This document shows positions 18,199 to 26,463 of a stretch of 47,139 bases of DNA, piece by piece (within the stretch, counting starts at the first letter, position 1; each line of letters starts with the position of its first letter). A model generated the notes under the pieces. It made no database searches. It worked only from the letters and a program-made list of their open reading frames with translations, and was not told the origin of the DNA. This DNA comes from Guyparkeria sp016278265 (lineage in GTDB: Bacteria; Pseudomonadota; Gammaproteobacteria; Halothiobacillales; Halothiobacillaceae). A program made the position numbers and the translations under genes. The stretch lies in NCBI RefSeq assembly GCF_044582145.1, contig NZ_JBDODO010000014.1, one strand, 5' to 3'.

Positions 18199-19962
18199 TT
18201 ACATCTCGTCCGGGGCATTGACGCCGAGCAGCGCCAGACCGTTGGCCAGCACCTGCCGGGTCGCCAGCACCAGGTTGAGCCGGGCGTTACGCAACGGCGC
18301 GTCCTCTCCCAGCAGGAAGGCGTGCGCGTTGTAGTAGCTGTGGAAATCCTGGGCCAGATCACGCAGGTAGTGAACCACCTGGTGCGGCTCGTGCGCCAGG
18401 GCGGCCCGCTCGATCAGCGCTGGGTACTGCGACAGGCGCTTGAACAGGGCCTGCTCGTGCGGCTCGGTCAGTCGCGCGTAGGCCTCGCGACCAACTTGTG
18501 GCTCATGGGAAAGGCCGCGCAACGGCAACTGGCGCAACACCGAGGCCACTCGGGCGTGGGCGTACTGGATGTAGTAGAGCGGGTTTTCGTTGCTCTGACT
18601 CTTGGCCAGATCGAGATCGAAATCGAGATGTTGATTGGCCGCCCGCATCACGTAGAAGAAACGCGCGGCATCGTCGCCCACTTCCTGGCGCAGTTCGCGC
18701 AGGGTGACGAAGCTGCCCGAACGGGTCGACATCGGCACCCGCTCGCCACCCCGGTAGAGGATCGCGAACTGCACCAGCGAGACGGTCAACTGGTCGGCGG
18801 GCTTGCCCAGCGCGGTCAGCGCGGCGCGCACGCGGGGCACGTAACCGTGGTGATCGGCGCCCCAGATGTCGACCACCTGATCGAAGCCGCGATCGAACTT
18901 GTCGAGGTGATAGGCGATATCGGAGGCAAAGTAGGTGGTCTGGCCGTTGTCGCGCCGCACCACGCGATCCTTGTCGTCGCCGAAGTCGGTGGAGCGAAAC
19001 CACAGTGCGCCATCGCGCTCGTAGAGATGACCCTGTGCCTCCAGCCGCTCGATGGCGCGCTCGACTAGGCCGCGATCGGCCAGGCTCTGTTCGGAGTACC
19101 AGTTGTCGTAGGTGACACCGAATTCCGCCAGGTCGGCGCGGATATCCGACAGGATCGAATCGAGCGCGGCGCGGAACACCAGCTGGTAGTCGGTCTCGCC
19201 GAGCAGCTCGCGCATGCGCCGGATCAGCGCATCGATGTGACGCTCCTTGTCGCCGTCCGGCGCGTCCTGGGGTAGGTCGGCGAACACCTTGTCCGAGCCC
19301 ACCACCAGTCGACGACCGTGCTCGTCCGCCAGCGCCGCCGCGATGTCGAGGATATAGCCCTCCGAGCGGTAACCGTTGGAGGGAAACACGATGCTCTCGC
19401 CCTGCCCCTCCAGGTAACGCAGCCAGACGCTGACCGCGAGGATGTGCATCTGGCGGCCGGCATCGTTGACGTAGTACTCGCGCTGGACGTCGGCACCGAC
19501 CGCCTCGAGCAGGCTCGCCACGACCGAGCCGTAGGCGGCACCCCGGCCGTGACCGACGTGCAGCGGGCCGGTGGGGTTGGCCGAGACGAATTCCACCTGC
19601 ACGCGCTGACCACCCGCGGCATTCGAGCAACCGAAGCGCTCACGCTCATCCAGGATGCGGTCGATCAGGGCGAAGGCGGCGCCCGCCTCGACAAAGAAGT
19701 TCATGAAACCCGGACCGGCGATCTCGACACGCTCGACCCCCGCCTGGTCGGCAAAGGCCTCGACGATGCGCTCAGCGATCGCCCGCGGCGGGCATTTCAT
19801 CGGCTTGGCCAGTTGCATCGCCAGGTTGCTGGCGAAATCCCCGTGGGCCGGGTCTTTCGGCACCGTCAGCACCGGTTTGACCGACACATCGGCGGGCAGG
19901 TCGCCCTCGGCGACCAATTGCTGGCAGATGGCCTGGAGACGTTGTTCGATTACGGCCTTCAC
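18199..19962 (-). CDS. argS: Arginyl-tRNA synthetase
   Basis: ArgS charges tRNA-Arg. The product has the N-terminal Add-1 domain (HGDFASNLAMQLAKP), the HIGH-like HVGHGRGAAYGS, the class Ia core with DHHGYVPRV, and a KMSKS-like VPMSTRSG loop. The C-terminal anticodon domain follows (QYAHARVASVLRQ). I prefer GTG at 19962, because VKAVIEQRLQ...LVAEGDLP aligns with the usual N terminus of gammaproteobacterial ArgS and gives 587 residues. An in-frame ATG at 19992 would add ten residues without a Shine-Dalgarno. The gene leads the argS-SPOR unit. Confidence 0.95.
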   Translation of the reverse strand: MKAVIEQRLQAICQQLVAEGDLPADVSVKPVLTVPKDPAHGDFASNLAMQLAKPMKCPPRAIAERIVEAFADQAGVERVEIAGPGFMNFFVEAGAAFALIDRILDERERFGCSNAAGGQRVQVEFVSANPTGPLHVGHGRGAAYGSVVASLLEAVGADVQREYYVNDAGRQMHILAVSVWLRYLEGQGESIVFPSNGYRSEGYILDIAAALADEHGRRLVVGSDKVFADLPQDAPDGDKERHIDALIRRMRELLGETDYQLVFRAALDSILSDIRADLAEFGVTYDNWYSEQSLADRGLVERAIERLEAQGHLYERDGALWFRSTDFGDDKDRVVRRDNGQTTYFASDIAYHLDKFDRGFDQVVDIWGADHHGYVPRVRAALTALGKPADQLTVSLVQFAILYRGGERVPMSTRSGSFVTLRELRQEVGDDAARFFYVMRAANQHLDFDLDLAKSQSNENPLYYIQYAHARVASVLRQLPLRGLSHEPQVGREAYARLTEPHEQALFKRLSQYPALIERAALAHEPHQVVHYLRDLAQDFHSYYNAHAFLLGEDAPLRNARLNLVLATRQVLANGLALLGVNAPDEM

Positions 19963-20063
19963 GGACGGGATAACCCCTTGCGCTGGAAACATGACATGGG
20001 CGCCGGCATCGGCGCCGGGAAAGAACGCGACAGTTTAGCGGCAAGCGCGGGGCCAACCAACCG

Positions 20064-20337
20064 CCAGGGAAACCCTGCCCGATTCGATGACGTCTCTGCG
20101 GGACCTCCAAGGGCCCAGGTGCAAGGCCCAGTCCGCCATGAAGGGCCGTCGCCCTTTACAAGGACTGCAACGCAGCAGATGGGCCCTTGGAGGCCCGCCC
20201 ACACGGGGCTCGCGGGTTTGCCCGCACTCGGCGTTGCCGTCCCTTGACGGGCAATGAGCCCGCCTTCGGTCCGGCGCCTTGGTTGCGGACAAACCCGCGA
20301 GCCAGAGATGCCATCGAATCGGGCAGGGTTTCCCTGG
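20064..20337. repeat. Three-way-junction palindromic element with flanking direct repeats (MITE-like)
   Basis: Most of the roughly 460 bp between argS and folE is one structure. Stem P1 pairs 20064-20097 with 20304-20337: 26 perfect base pairs, one mismatch, then seven pairs including one G-T. Inside are two stems. P2 pairs 20099-20117 with 20180-20197 (18 bp, one bulged A). P3 pairs 20207-20220 with 20290-20303 (14 bp perfect). P3 abuts P1 without a gap. P2 contains further hairpins (AAGGGC/GCCCTT; CAGTCC/GGACTG). The direct repeat CAACCAACCG(C) occurs at 20054-20064 and at 20339-20349, as a target duplication would. No credible protein is encoded. It may be a miniature inverted-repeat element, a structured RNA, or both. 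Confidence 0.8.
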
Positions 20338-20426
20338 GCAACCAACCGCGGCGGTCGGACATGCCGGCGGGCACCTGCTAAAGTTCCTGCCGACGTTTTG
20401 AGCCTTTACTGAGAGAAACCACCGAC

Positions 20427-21035
20427 ATGGCAGCCTTGCACGAGGACGACTTCCCCGAACCGGTTGGCGCGGACGAAAAGCGCGTCGAGACCATCGCCGG
20501 CGCGGTCAAGACCATCCTGGCCGAACTGGGCGAGGACACCGCCCGCGAAGGGCTGGTCGACACGCCCAAGCGCGTCGCCAAGGCCCTGCTCTACCTGAAC
20601 CAGGGGCTGGACCAGCGCTTGGAATCGGCCATCGGCAACGCCCTGTTCGAGTCGGACAATGACGAGATGGTGGTGGTGCGCAATATCGAGTTCTACAGCC
20701 TCTGTGAGCACCACATGCTGCCGATCATCGGCCATGTCGATATCGGCTACATCCCGCAGGGGAAGGTGCTCGGGCTATCCAAACTCGCCCGCATTGTCGA
20801 TCTCTACGCGCGCCGCCTGCAGATCCAGGAGAACATGACCCAGCAAATCGCCGAGGCCGTGGAGACCGCGACCGGGGCCATCGGCGTCGCCGTCCAGGTG
20901 CGCGCCGCGCACATGTGCATGGCGATGCGCGGCGTCCAGAAGGTCGAATCCGAGACCATCACCTCGCGGATGACCGGGCAGTTCCGGGACAGCGCGGCCA
21001 CCCGTAACGAGTTTCTCCAGCTGGTGGCACGGTGA
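20427..21035 (+). CDS. folE: GTP cyclohydrolase I
   Basis: FolE opens GTP to 7,8-dihydroneopterin triphosphate, the first step towards tetrahydrofolate. The 202-residue product has the zinc ligands Cys93 and His96 in SLCEHHMLP and Cys164 in AAHMCMAMRG. It also has LGLSKLARIVDLYARRLQIQE and the C-terminal TRNEFL segment. It is followed after 4 bp by folM, so the two form a pterin operon. The upstream gap holds the large palindromic element ending at 20337, about 90 bp before the start, so any promoter must lie between them or within the element. Confidence 0.96.
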   Translation: MAALHEDDFPEPVGADEKRVETIAGAVKTILAELGEDTAREGLVDTPKRVAKALLYLNQGLDQRLESAIGNALFESDNDEMVVVRNIEFYSLCEHHMLPIIGHVDIGYIPQGKVLGLSKLARIVDLYARRLQIQENMTQQIAEAVETATGAIGVAVQVRAAHMCMAMRGVQKVESETITSRMTGQFRDSAATRNEFLQLVAR

Positions 21036-21039
21036 CCCT

Positions 21040-21774
21040 ATGACATCACGCGCCCAGACCATCCTGATCACCGGGGTGACCCGCCGTGTCGGCGCCCATC
21101 TCGCGGAACACCTGCTGGCCGCGGGCCACCGAGTCATCGGCACCTATCGCCACGAGACCGACGCCCTGCGCGCGCTGATCGACCAGGGCCTGATCGCCCT
21201 GCCACTGGACCTGCTCGAGCGGGAACGGCTCGCCGAGTTCGCGCAGCAGGTCGCCGGCCGAATCGATCGCCTGGATCTGATCGTGCACAACGCCTCGATC
21301 TGGCACCGCGACGAGGACGTCGCCGCGAACCCCGAACTGGCCACGGCGATGTACACCGTGCACGTGACCAGCCCGATCGATCTGACCGAACACCTACAGC
21401 GCGCCCTGCCCGCCCGCGAGCGGGATGACGGCCACGCCGACCGGCAGGCGGTATTCATCACCGACGCCCACATCGACGAAGGCGAAGCCGACCACATCCA
21501 CTACATCGCCTCCAAGGCGGCGATCGAGAACTCGATCCGCTCGCTGGCCCTGCGCTACGCCCCGCACACGCGCGTGAACGCCATTGCCCCGGGTCTACTG
21601 ATGTTCCACCCGGAAGACGACGCCGAGTACCGCCGCCACCGACTCAGGCGGCGCCTGCTGCCATTCGAGCCCGGCCCGGGCGTGGTCAGCCAGACGGTCG
21701 ACTACCTGATGGCCTGCCCGCTGATCAATCAGGCCGTGATCCGGCTGGACACCGGGCGGCGGTGGGAGAACTGA
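21040..21774 (+). CDS. folM: FolM-like dihydromonapterin/dihydrofolate reductase (SDR)
   Basis: This 244-residue short-chain dehydrogenase has the nucleotide-binding TGVTRRVGAHLAE loop, the NASIW motif and the catalytic Tyr155/Lys159 (YIASK). The TGVTRRVG and NASIW variants and its position directly after folE match FolM, which reduces dihydromonapterin to tetrahydromonapterin with NADPH and has weak dihydrofolate reductase activity. A pteridine reductase with slightly different specificity is the alternative. The gap to folE is 4 bp, which indicates coupling. The 87-bp gap to the convergent permease gene shows no clear terminator. Confidence 0.85.
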   Translation: MTSRAQTILITGVTRRVGAHLAEHLLAAGHRVIGTYRHETDALRALIDQGLIALPLDLLERERLAEFAQQVAGRIDRLDLIVHNASIWHRDEDVAANPELATAMYTVHVTSPIDLTEHLQRALPARERDDGHADRQAVFITDAHIDEGEADHIHYIASKAAIENSIRSLALRYAPHTRVNAIAPGLLMFHPEDDAEYRRHRLRRRLLPFEPGPGVVSQTVDYLMACPLINQAVIRLDTGRRWEN

Positions 21775-21861
21775 AACCATCCCAGGTCAGCAAGGCGCGG
21801 ATCACGGCACTATCGCTACCCGCGCGCCACTCTGACGTCTGATTGCTTGTCCCTGATCTCT

Positions 21862-22650
21862 TCAAGCCCACAAACGCCGCCGCACCAATGCCACGGCGAG
21901 GTAGTAGGCGACCATCGCGAAACCGGCCAGTACGGCCAGGTGGGCGAGCAGGTGTTCGACCGGCTCGCCGACGATCAGGGGACGAATGACCTCGATCGCG
22001 TGCGTCAGCGGCAGGATCAGCACGGCCGTCTGCATCCAGTCGGGCAGGGTCTCGATGGGGAAGAACACCCCCGAGAGCATGAACATCGGGGTGACGACCA
22101 GCACGAAGTAGTAGTTGAAGAAATCGTAGTTGTCGGCGATGGCCGTCATCACGATGGCCGGCCCGGCGAATGCCAGCCCCAGCAGGAACACCACCGGCAG
22201 TGCCCAAAGCGCCATCCAGCCGCCGGGCACCGCCCCGAGCAGCGCGGCGACGATCAGGATCGCCACGGCGCTCAACAGCCCCTTGAATGCCGCCCAGATC
22301 GTCTCGCCGAGGATGATGTCATCGATATCCAGCGGCGTGGCCATGATGGCATCGAAGGTCTTCTGCGGCACCATGCGCGTGTAGACCGAGTACATGCCCT
22401 CGAAGCTGACCGAGATCATCGCCGACGAGGCGACGATGCCCGAGGCGAGAAACACCAGATACGGCAGCCCGCCGATGTCGCCCACCAGCGCCCCCAACCC
22501 GATACCCAGACCCAGCAGGTAGATGACCGGCTCGCCGAAGTTGAGCACGATGGCCGGGCCGATCAGCTTCCGCCAGACGAGAAAATTGCGGGCGAACACG
22601 GAAAACGCCGCCATCCTGGCCCGCGGCAATTGCCAGATCGACCGCTTCAT
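21862..22650 (-). CDS. ABC-2 type transporter permease, NodJ-like
   Basis: The 262-residue protein has about six membrane helices and matches the NodJ branch of ABC-2 permeases (GLGIGLGALVG, FEGMYSVYTRMVPQKTFDAIMATPL, FMLSGVFFPIETLPDWMQ). With the ATPase encoded upstream on the same strand it should form an exporter of lipid-linked sugars or drugs; NodIJ itself exports lipo-chitin oligosaccharides. The ATG at 22650 has GAGG 5 nt upstream, and this Shine-Dalgarno lies inside the 3' arm of the inverted repeat that closes the 284-bp insert between the two genes. An alternative GTG at 22656 would fall within that arm. Confidence 0.9.
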   Translation of the reverse strand: MKRSIWQLPRARMAAFSVFARNFLVWRKLIGPAIVLNFGEPVIYLLGLGIGLGALVGDIGGLPYLVFLASGIVASSAMISVSFEGMYSVYTRMVPQKTFDAIMATPLDIDDIILGETIWAAFKGLLSAVAILIVAALLGAVPGGWMALWALPVVFLLGLAFAGPAIVMTAIADNYDFFNYYFVLVVTPMFMLSGVFFPIETLPDWMQTAVLILPLTHAIEVIRPLIVGEPVEHLLAHLAVLAGFAMVAYYLAVALVRRRLWA

Positions 22651-22651
22651 A

Positions 22652-22935
22652 GGCACCTCGACAAAGCGTCATGAGCCGCCCGAGTGCAAGGAGCCGCACA
22701 GCGAGCGACGAGACATATCGAACAGATAGGCGGATGCAGGCCATCCATGGCCTGCACTCTTCGAGCGCACAAAGTGCGCCCCGATTCGCTCCAGGCGAAT
22801 CGGTAGGAGTGAGCGACGGAATGGCCGGGATGCCATTCCGGACGCAAGCTCCGCTTGCGCTCGCGAGGGGCATGGAAGCCCCGAGTCCGCACGCGACGCC
22901 GCAATCGGGTGGCGCAATAGCTTTGTCGAGGTGCC
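22652..22935 (-). repeat. Inverted-repeat-bounded hairpin array inside the ABC exporter operon
   Basis: GGCACCTCGACAAAGC (22652-22667) and its exact complement (22920-22935) bound 284 bp between the ATPase stop (22937) and the permease start (22650). Inside are six consecutive hairpins: TGCAGGCCAT/ATGGCCTGCA (22735-22756, 10 bp), GCGCAC/GTGCGC (22765-22779), CCGATTCGC/GCGAATCGG (22781-22803), CGGAATGGC/GCCATTCCG (22817-22840), CGCAAGC/GCTTGCG (22843-22859) and GGGGC/GCCCC (22867-22882). In the mRNA, the outer stem would pair the permease Shine-Dalgarno (GAGGTGCC arm). No protein is credible here. It could be a mobile palindromic element or a regulatory RNA. Confidence 0.78.
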
Positions 22936-22936
22936 G

Positions 22937-23890
22937 TCATTCGCGGAGCTCCCGGCCGGTGAGGTGCAGGAACACGTCCTCGAGCCCGGCACGACGATGG
23001 ATCACCGTCAGGCCATCGGGCTGACCCAGGAAATCGAGTATCGGACCCGGTGCCCCGGTATAGACGTAGACGGCGGTGCCGTGACGCTCAACGCGCAGGG
23101 CCATCGAGGTCAACGTGGCGAACACGCCATCGCTGACCGCGCCACGCAACTCGATCACGTCCGGCTCGACGTGGCGCTGAATCAGCTCGCCGGGGCTGCC
23201 CTGGTCGAGAATGCGACCGTGGTCCATCACCACCAGTTCGTCGCAGAGCCGTTCGGCCTCTTCCATGTAATGGGTGGTCAGCACCAGCGTCACGCCGCGG
23301 GCGCGCAATTCGGCCAGCCGACCCCAGATGACATGGCGCACCTGCGGATCGAGCCCCGAGGTGGGCTCATCCAGGATGACGACCTCGGGGTCGTTGACCA
23401 GCGCCCGGGCGATGGTCAGGCGGCGCTGCATCCCGCCGCTCAACTGGTCGACGCGGGCCTCGGCCTTGTGCGTCAGGTTGGCGAAGTCGAGCAAGGCGTC
23501 GACCCGCTCGGCCACCTGCGCGCGGGACAGGCCGAAAAAGCGGGCGTACATGAACAGGTTCTCGCGAACCGTAAAGTCCGGGTCGAGGCTGTCGCCCTGC
23601 GGAACCAGCCCGACGCGGGCACGAATGGCGCGCGCCTCGGCCGGCAAGTCGTGCCCGAGCACCGAGAGCTCGCCGGCATCGAAGTCTGCCAGCCCCATCA
23701 GCATCTTCAGCGTGGTGGTCTTGCCGGCGCCATTGGGCCCCAGAAAACCGAAACAACGGCCGGCCGGGATGTCGAAATCGACCTCGTCGACCGCGCGCAA
23801 CGCACCGAAACACTTGACCAGGCCACGTGCGCGAACGACGGGCGATGTCGCCGAATGATGGTGAGCAGCAGGTGGATCAGGCAAGGTCAC
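22937..23890 (-). CDS. ABC transporter ATP-binding protein, NodI-like
   Basis: The 317-residue ATPase has Walker A GPNGAGKT (51-58), the signature LSGGMQ (150-155), Walker B VILDEP (171-176) with TSGLD, and the switch His in LTTHYMEEAE. The segment LVPQGDSLDPDFTVRENL is characteristic of the NodI/drug-exporter branch. It pairs with the NodJ-like permease. The GTG at 23890 has GAGGA about 6 nt upstream and begins a short Pro/His-rich lead (AAHHHS) before the domain; an in-frame extension to 24016 lacks homology. The substrate is unknown. It is separated from its permease by the hairpin array, although such pairs are normally adjacent. Confidence 0.92.
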   Translation of the reverse strand: MTLPDPPAAHHHSATSPVVRARGLVKCFGALRAVDEVDFDIPAGRCFGFLGPNGAGKTTTLKMLMGLADFDAGELSVLGHDLPAEARAIRARVGLVPQGDSLDPDFTVRENLFMYARFFGLSRAQVAERVDALLDFANLTHKAEARVDQLSGGMQRRLTIARALVNDPEVVILDEPTSGLDPQVRHVIWGRLAELRARGVTLVLTTHYMEEAERLCDELVVMDHGRILDQGSPGELIQRHVEPDVIELRGAVSDGVFATLTSMALRVERHGTAVYVYTGAPGPILDFLGQPDGLTVIHRRAGLEDVFLHLTGRELRE

Positions 23891-24075
23891 ACGCAGATCC
23901 TCAGATCGAGCAGGGTCCGGATGATGGTCGACGGCGCCAGGGTTTGCAAGGGAGCCCAGGGAAGGCCCGATTGGACGAGCGGACCGCCTTTGTGGCGGCC
24001 GCCTCCCCCTTATCACCGACCGGACGGTGGTCGCGGCAACAGACCGTCACCCGGCAAAATGCCGAACGGCCCGGC

Positions 24076-26334
24076 TCAAGTCACGTCGTTGCGCCCCTCT
24101 TCGAGCCGCATGGCCACCCCGGCGATCAGGGCAAACGCACCACTTTCGTCCCGGATCGGGGTGAGCGTGGTGTGCCAATGCCCTCGACCGGCGGGCAAAT
24201 CGAGCGTCTCGTGATAACGAATCGCCCGCCCCGTCTGGAGACAGGCACGGTACTGACGCTTCACGTGGGCGGCGACATCGGGCGGCAGGATCTCATCGGG
24301 CGTGGCACCGGCCAGTTGCTCACGCGACAGACCCGTGGCTTGTTCGTGGGCCGGGTTGCTGGTGATGAAGCGAAACACGCCACCGGACTCGACACCCACC
24401 ACGAAGATCGCCTCCTCGACACCCTCGACCACCGAACGATACAACCGCTCGCTTTCGGCCAACCGCGCCTCGAGCGCCACCGTCTCGCGAGAGTCGATCA
24501 GTGCCCCCACGATCCGCTCAGGACGGCCATCGACATCGCGGAGCAGGCGAGCGTGGTCCGTCACCCACAGGGGTGAGCCATCCGGTCGCAACAGTCGGTA
24601 GCGACTGCGCTTGCGGTCGTCTGGCCACCGGGTGAAATCGCCTTCCTTCAGGGCGCGTTCGCGATCGTCGGGGTGCAGGGTCTGCTCCCACCAGTCCGGC
24701 CCATCGATCAGCGCATCCGGGGTATAGCCGAGAATCTCGCGGATATTGGCGCTGACGTAATCCAGGCGGCCGGGGCGATCGGCACGGAAGGTGTAAATGA
24801 CCGCCGGGCTCGCCGCGAGGAAGGCATCGAGACGATCCCGCTCTGCCTGTGCGATGGCCGCGGCCCGGCGTTCACGATCGACATCATGGAAGAACCACCA
24901 CAGTCGGGCCGGACGACCGGACTCGTCCGCAATCGGCACCGCCTGCACCCGGAACCAGCCCGATCTGCCCTGCAATGCCGGCAGTCGCAGCGCTCCGTTC
25001 CAGCGCTCCCCACGGGCGATGGCCCGCTCGAACGCCTCGAGCTGCAACCCCTGGAGACCTCGCGCGAGCCAACCGCGCCCATCGACGGACTCGACGACCC
25101 CGAAGGTGCGACGAAAGGCATCATTCACCAGCAACGAGCGCCCCTGCATGTCGGTCAGCTCCAGCGGCTGGGGGCTCAGCTCGAACAGCGCGTCACGCTC
25201 AGCCTCGGCACGATCGATGACCACCATCCAGCGGGTTCGCTGCCAACGAGACAGCAGCCACAGGCCCAGCGACGTCAGCAGGAAGGCTGCCACCACGGCG
25301 GCCAGCAGGGAAACCAGCCGCCGTTGCATCACCGCATAGAGATCCGCGATCGATTCGACCGCCACGAGTTGGGCTGGTTTATCACTCTCCTGGGTGAGAA
25401 TCGGCACGGGGCGTGACACGGCCAGCCACTTACGCCCGTCGGCTGAAAACCGCCACCATGCCGGTGGTTCGCCCTTGAGGCGGCTAAGGGCGGCCGCCAG
25501 CCCAAGATGATCCACCTTGGGCCCGTCCAGGTAGTAATTGCCATCCCCCACCGGGGCGATATGCCGCCGTTCGCGCATCTCCGCCCAGATGTTTTCCTCG
25601 GCGATCGCGGCGGGCAGCAGCAGGGTCGCGCGTGCCCCCAGGCTCTCCTCGAGGTAGCTGTCGACCGGCGTGACGCCCGTGCCCACCTCGACGGTCCCGA
25701 TCACCCGGTCCGACCCACCGGACGCCCCGCCGGGATTCGGGGCCCAAACGGGTTCGACCGCGCGAAAGCCCGAAAACACGCGCCCCACCTCGAAACCCAT
25801 TGCGCCTCGCCCGTTGCGATACACGTCGGCCAGCAACGGCCGCAGGGACGCCAACTCGTCACCGAAACGCTCTGGGGCATGCACCCGCAGGAAACTGACC
25901 GCCTCCGGCCCGAGGTGAAACTGCATCACGCGATCCTGGCCGTGGATCAGCTCCGAGGCGATCGGGGTGACCGCCCGGGCGAGCTCACGGCGGAGCGTTG
26001 CGGCCCCCTCAGCGCCGCCACCGCCACCTTCCAGCTCGACCATCGCCCGGGCCTGCGACAGGATTTCGCGCACCCGCTCGTCCAGTGCCAGTATCCGGGC
26101 GATCCTCGCCAGTTCGGCCTGGCGACTCGATAGGGCGTAGTCGGCGGTGTCCAACAGTCGATCGGCGCGGGCGTCGACCTCGGAATCGAACTCTCGTTGC
26201 ACCACCAGCGTGCCGAGCACCCCCAGCAACAGCCACCCCATCAGCACCAGCAGCCAGACGGCACGCAGCCCCGGTCGTCGGTTATTCGCCGGCAGCCGGG
26301 GTACAGGATCATCCTTGTACGCAGTCCCTCGCAT
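24076..26334 (-). CDS. Membrane sensor with dCache_3 and three PAS domains, no output domain
   Basis: The 752-residue protein has an N-terminal membrane helix (about residues 25-45) and a periplasmic double-Cache domain of the dCache_3 type (MQFHLGPEAVSFLRVHAPERFGDEL...GFEVGRVFSGFRAVEPV). A second helix follows (about 335-360), then three cytoplasmic PAS domains: about 385-500, 515-630 (NIREILGYTPDALI, WWEQTLHPDDRE) and 640-745. It stops eight residues after the last PAS with no kinase, GGDEF, EAL or methyl-acceptor domain, which is odd for this layout. The next 185 bp encode no obvious remnant. The ATG at 26334 lacks a Shine-Dalgarno but lies 7 nt after GATAAT; a GTG at 26349 is the alternative. 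It may signal to a partner protein. Confidence 0.85.
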   Translation of the reverse strand: MRGTAYKDDPVPRLPANNRRPGLRAVWLLVLMGWLLLGVLGTLVVQREFDSEVDARADRLLDTADYALSSRQAELARIARILALDERVREILSQARAMVELEGGGGGAEGAATLRRELARAVTPIASELIHGQDRVMQFHLGPEAVSFLRVHAPERFGDELASLRPLLADVYRNGRGAMGFEVGRVFSGFRAVEPVWAPNPGGASGGSDRVIGTVEVGTGVTPVDSYLEESLGARATLLLPAAIAEENIWAEMRERRHIAPVGDGNYYLDGPKVDHLGLAAALSRLKGEPPAWWRFSADGRKWLAVSRPVPILTQESDKPAQLVAVESIADLYAVMQRRLVSLLAAVVAAFLLTSLGLWLLSRWQRTRWMVVIDRAEAERDALFELSPQPLELTDMQGRSLLVNDAFRRTFGVVESVDGRGWLARGLQGLQLEAFERAIARGERWNGALRLPALQGRSGWFRVQAVPIADESGRPARLWWFFHDVDRERRAAAIAQAERDRLDAFLAASPAVIYTFRADRPGRLDYVSANIREILGYTPDALIDGPDWWEQTLHPDDRERALKEGDFTRWPDDRKRSRYRLLRPDGSPLWVTDHARLLRDVDGRPERIVGALIDSRETVALEARLAESERLYRSVVEGVEEAIFVVGVESGGVFRFITSNPAHEQATGLSREQLAGATPDEILPPDVAAHVKRQYRACLQTGRAIRYHETLDLPAGRGHWHTTLTPIRDESGAFALIAGVAMRLEEGRNDVT

Positions 26335-26394
26335 GCGATCAATTATCACGCATTTGCCGGCTCACGCCTACGGCCGTTGGCAAACCGCAGGCAC

Positions 26395-26420
26395 AAAAAA
26401 CCCCGCCGATCGGCGGGGTT
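26395..26420 (-). terminator. Intrinsic terminator after fba
   Basis: The perfect palindrome CCCCGCCGATCGGCGGGG (26401-26418) is followed on the minus strand by six T residues. It ends the carbon operon about 45 bp after fba. Confidence 0.93.
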
Positions 26421-26463
26421 GTCGTTTCGAGCAGCACCGGGCAGTCGCCCGATCAAGCGAAGA

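Noticed and set aside
20098..20303. Short coding frames inside the argS-folE palindromic element
   Set aside because: The frames on both strands are made of the palindrome arms, lack start signals and show no known domain. The base-pairing pattern explains the sequence better.
22735..22882. Integron attC sites or a CRISPR array in the hairpin array
   Set aside because: The hairpins differ in sequence, there are no regular spacers, no GTTRRRY core sites and no integrase or cas gene in the window.
23891..24075. A remnant of a kinase or GGDEF domain after the PAS sensor
   Set aside because: I read all frames between the sensor stop and the ATPase start and saw no output-domain motif, so a frameshifted fusion is not supported.
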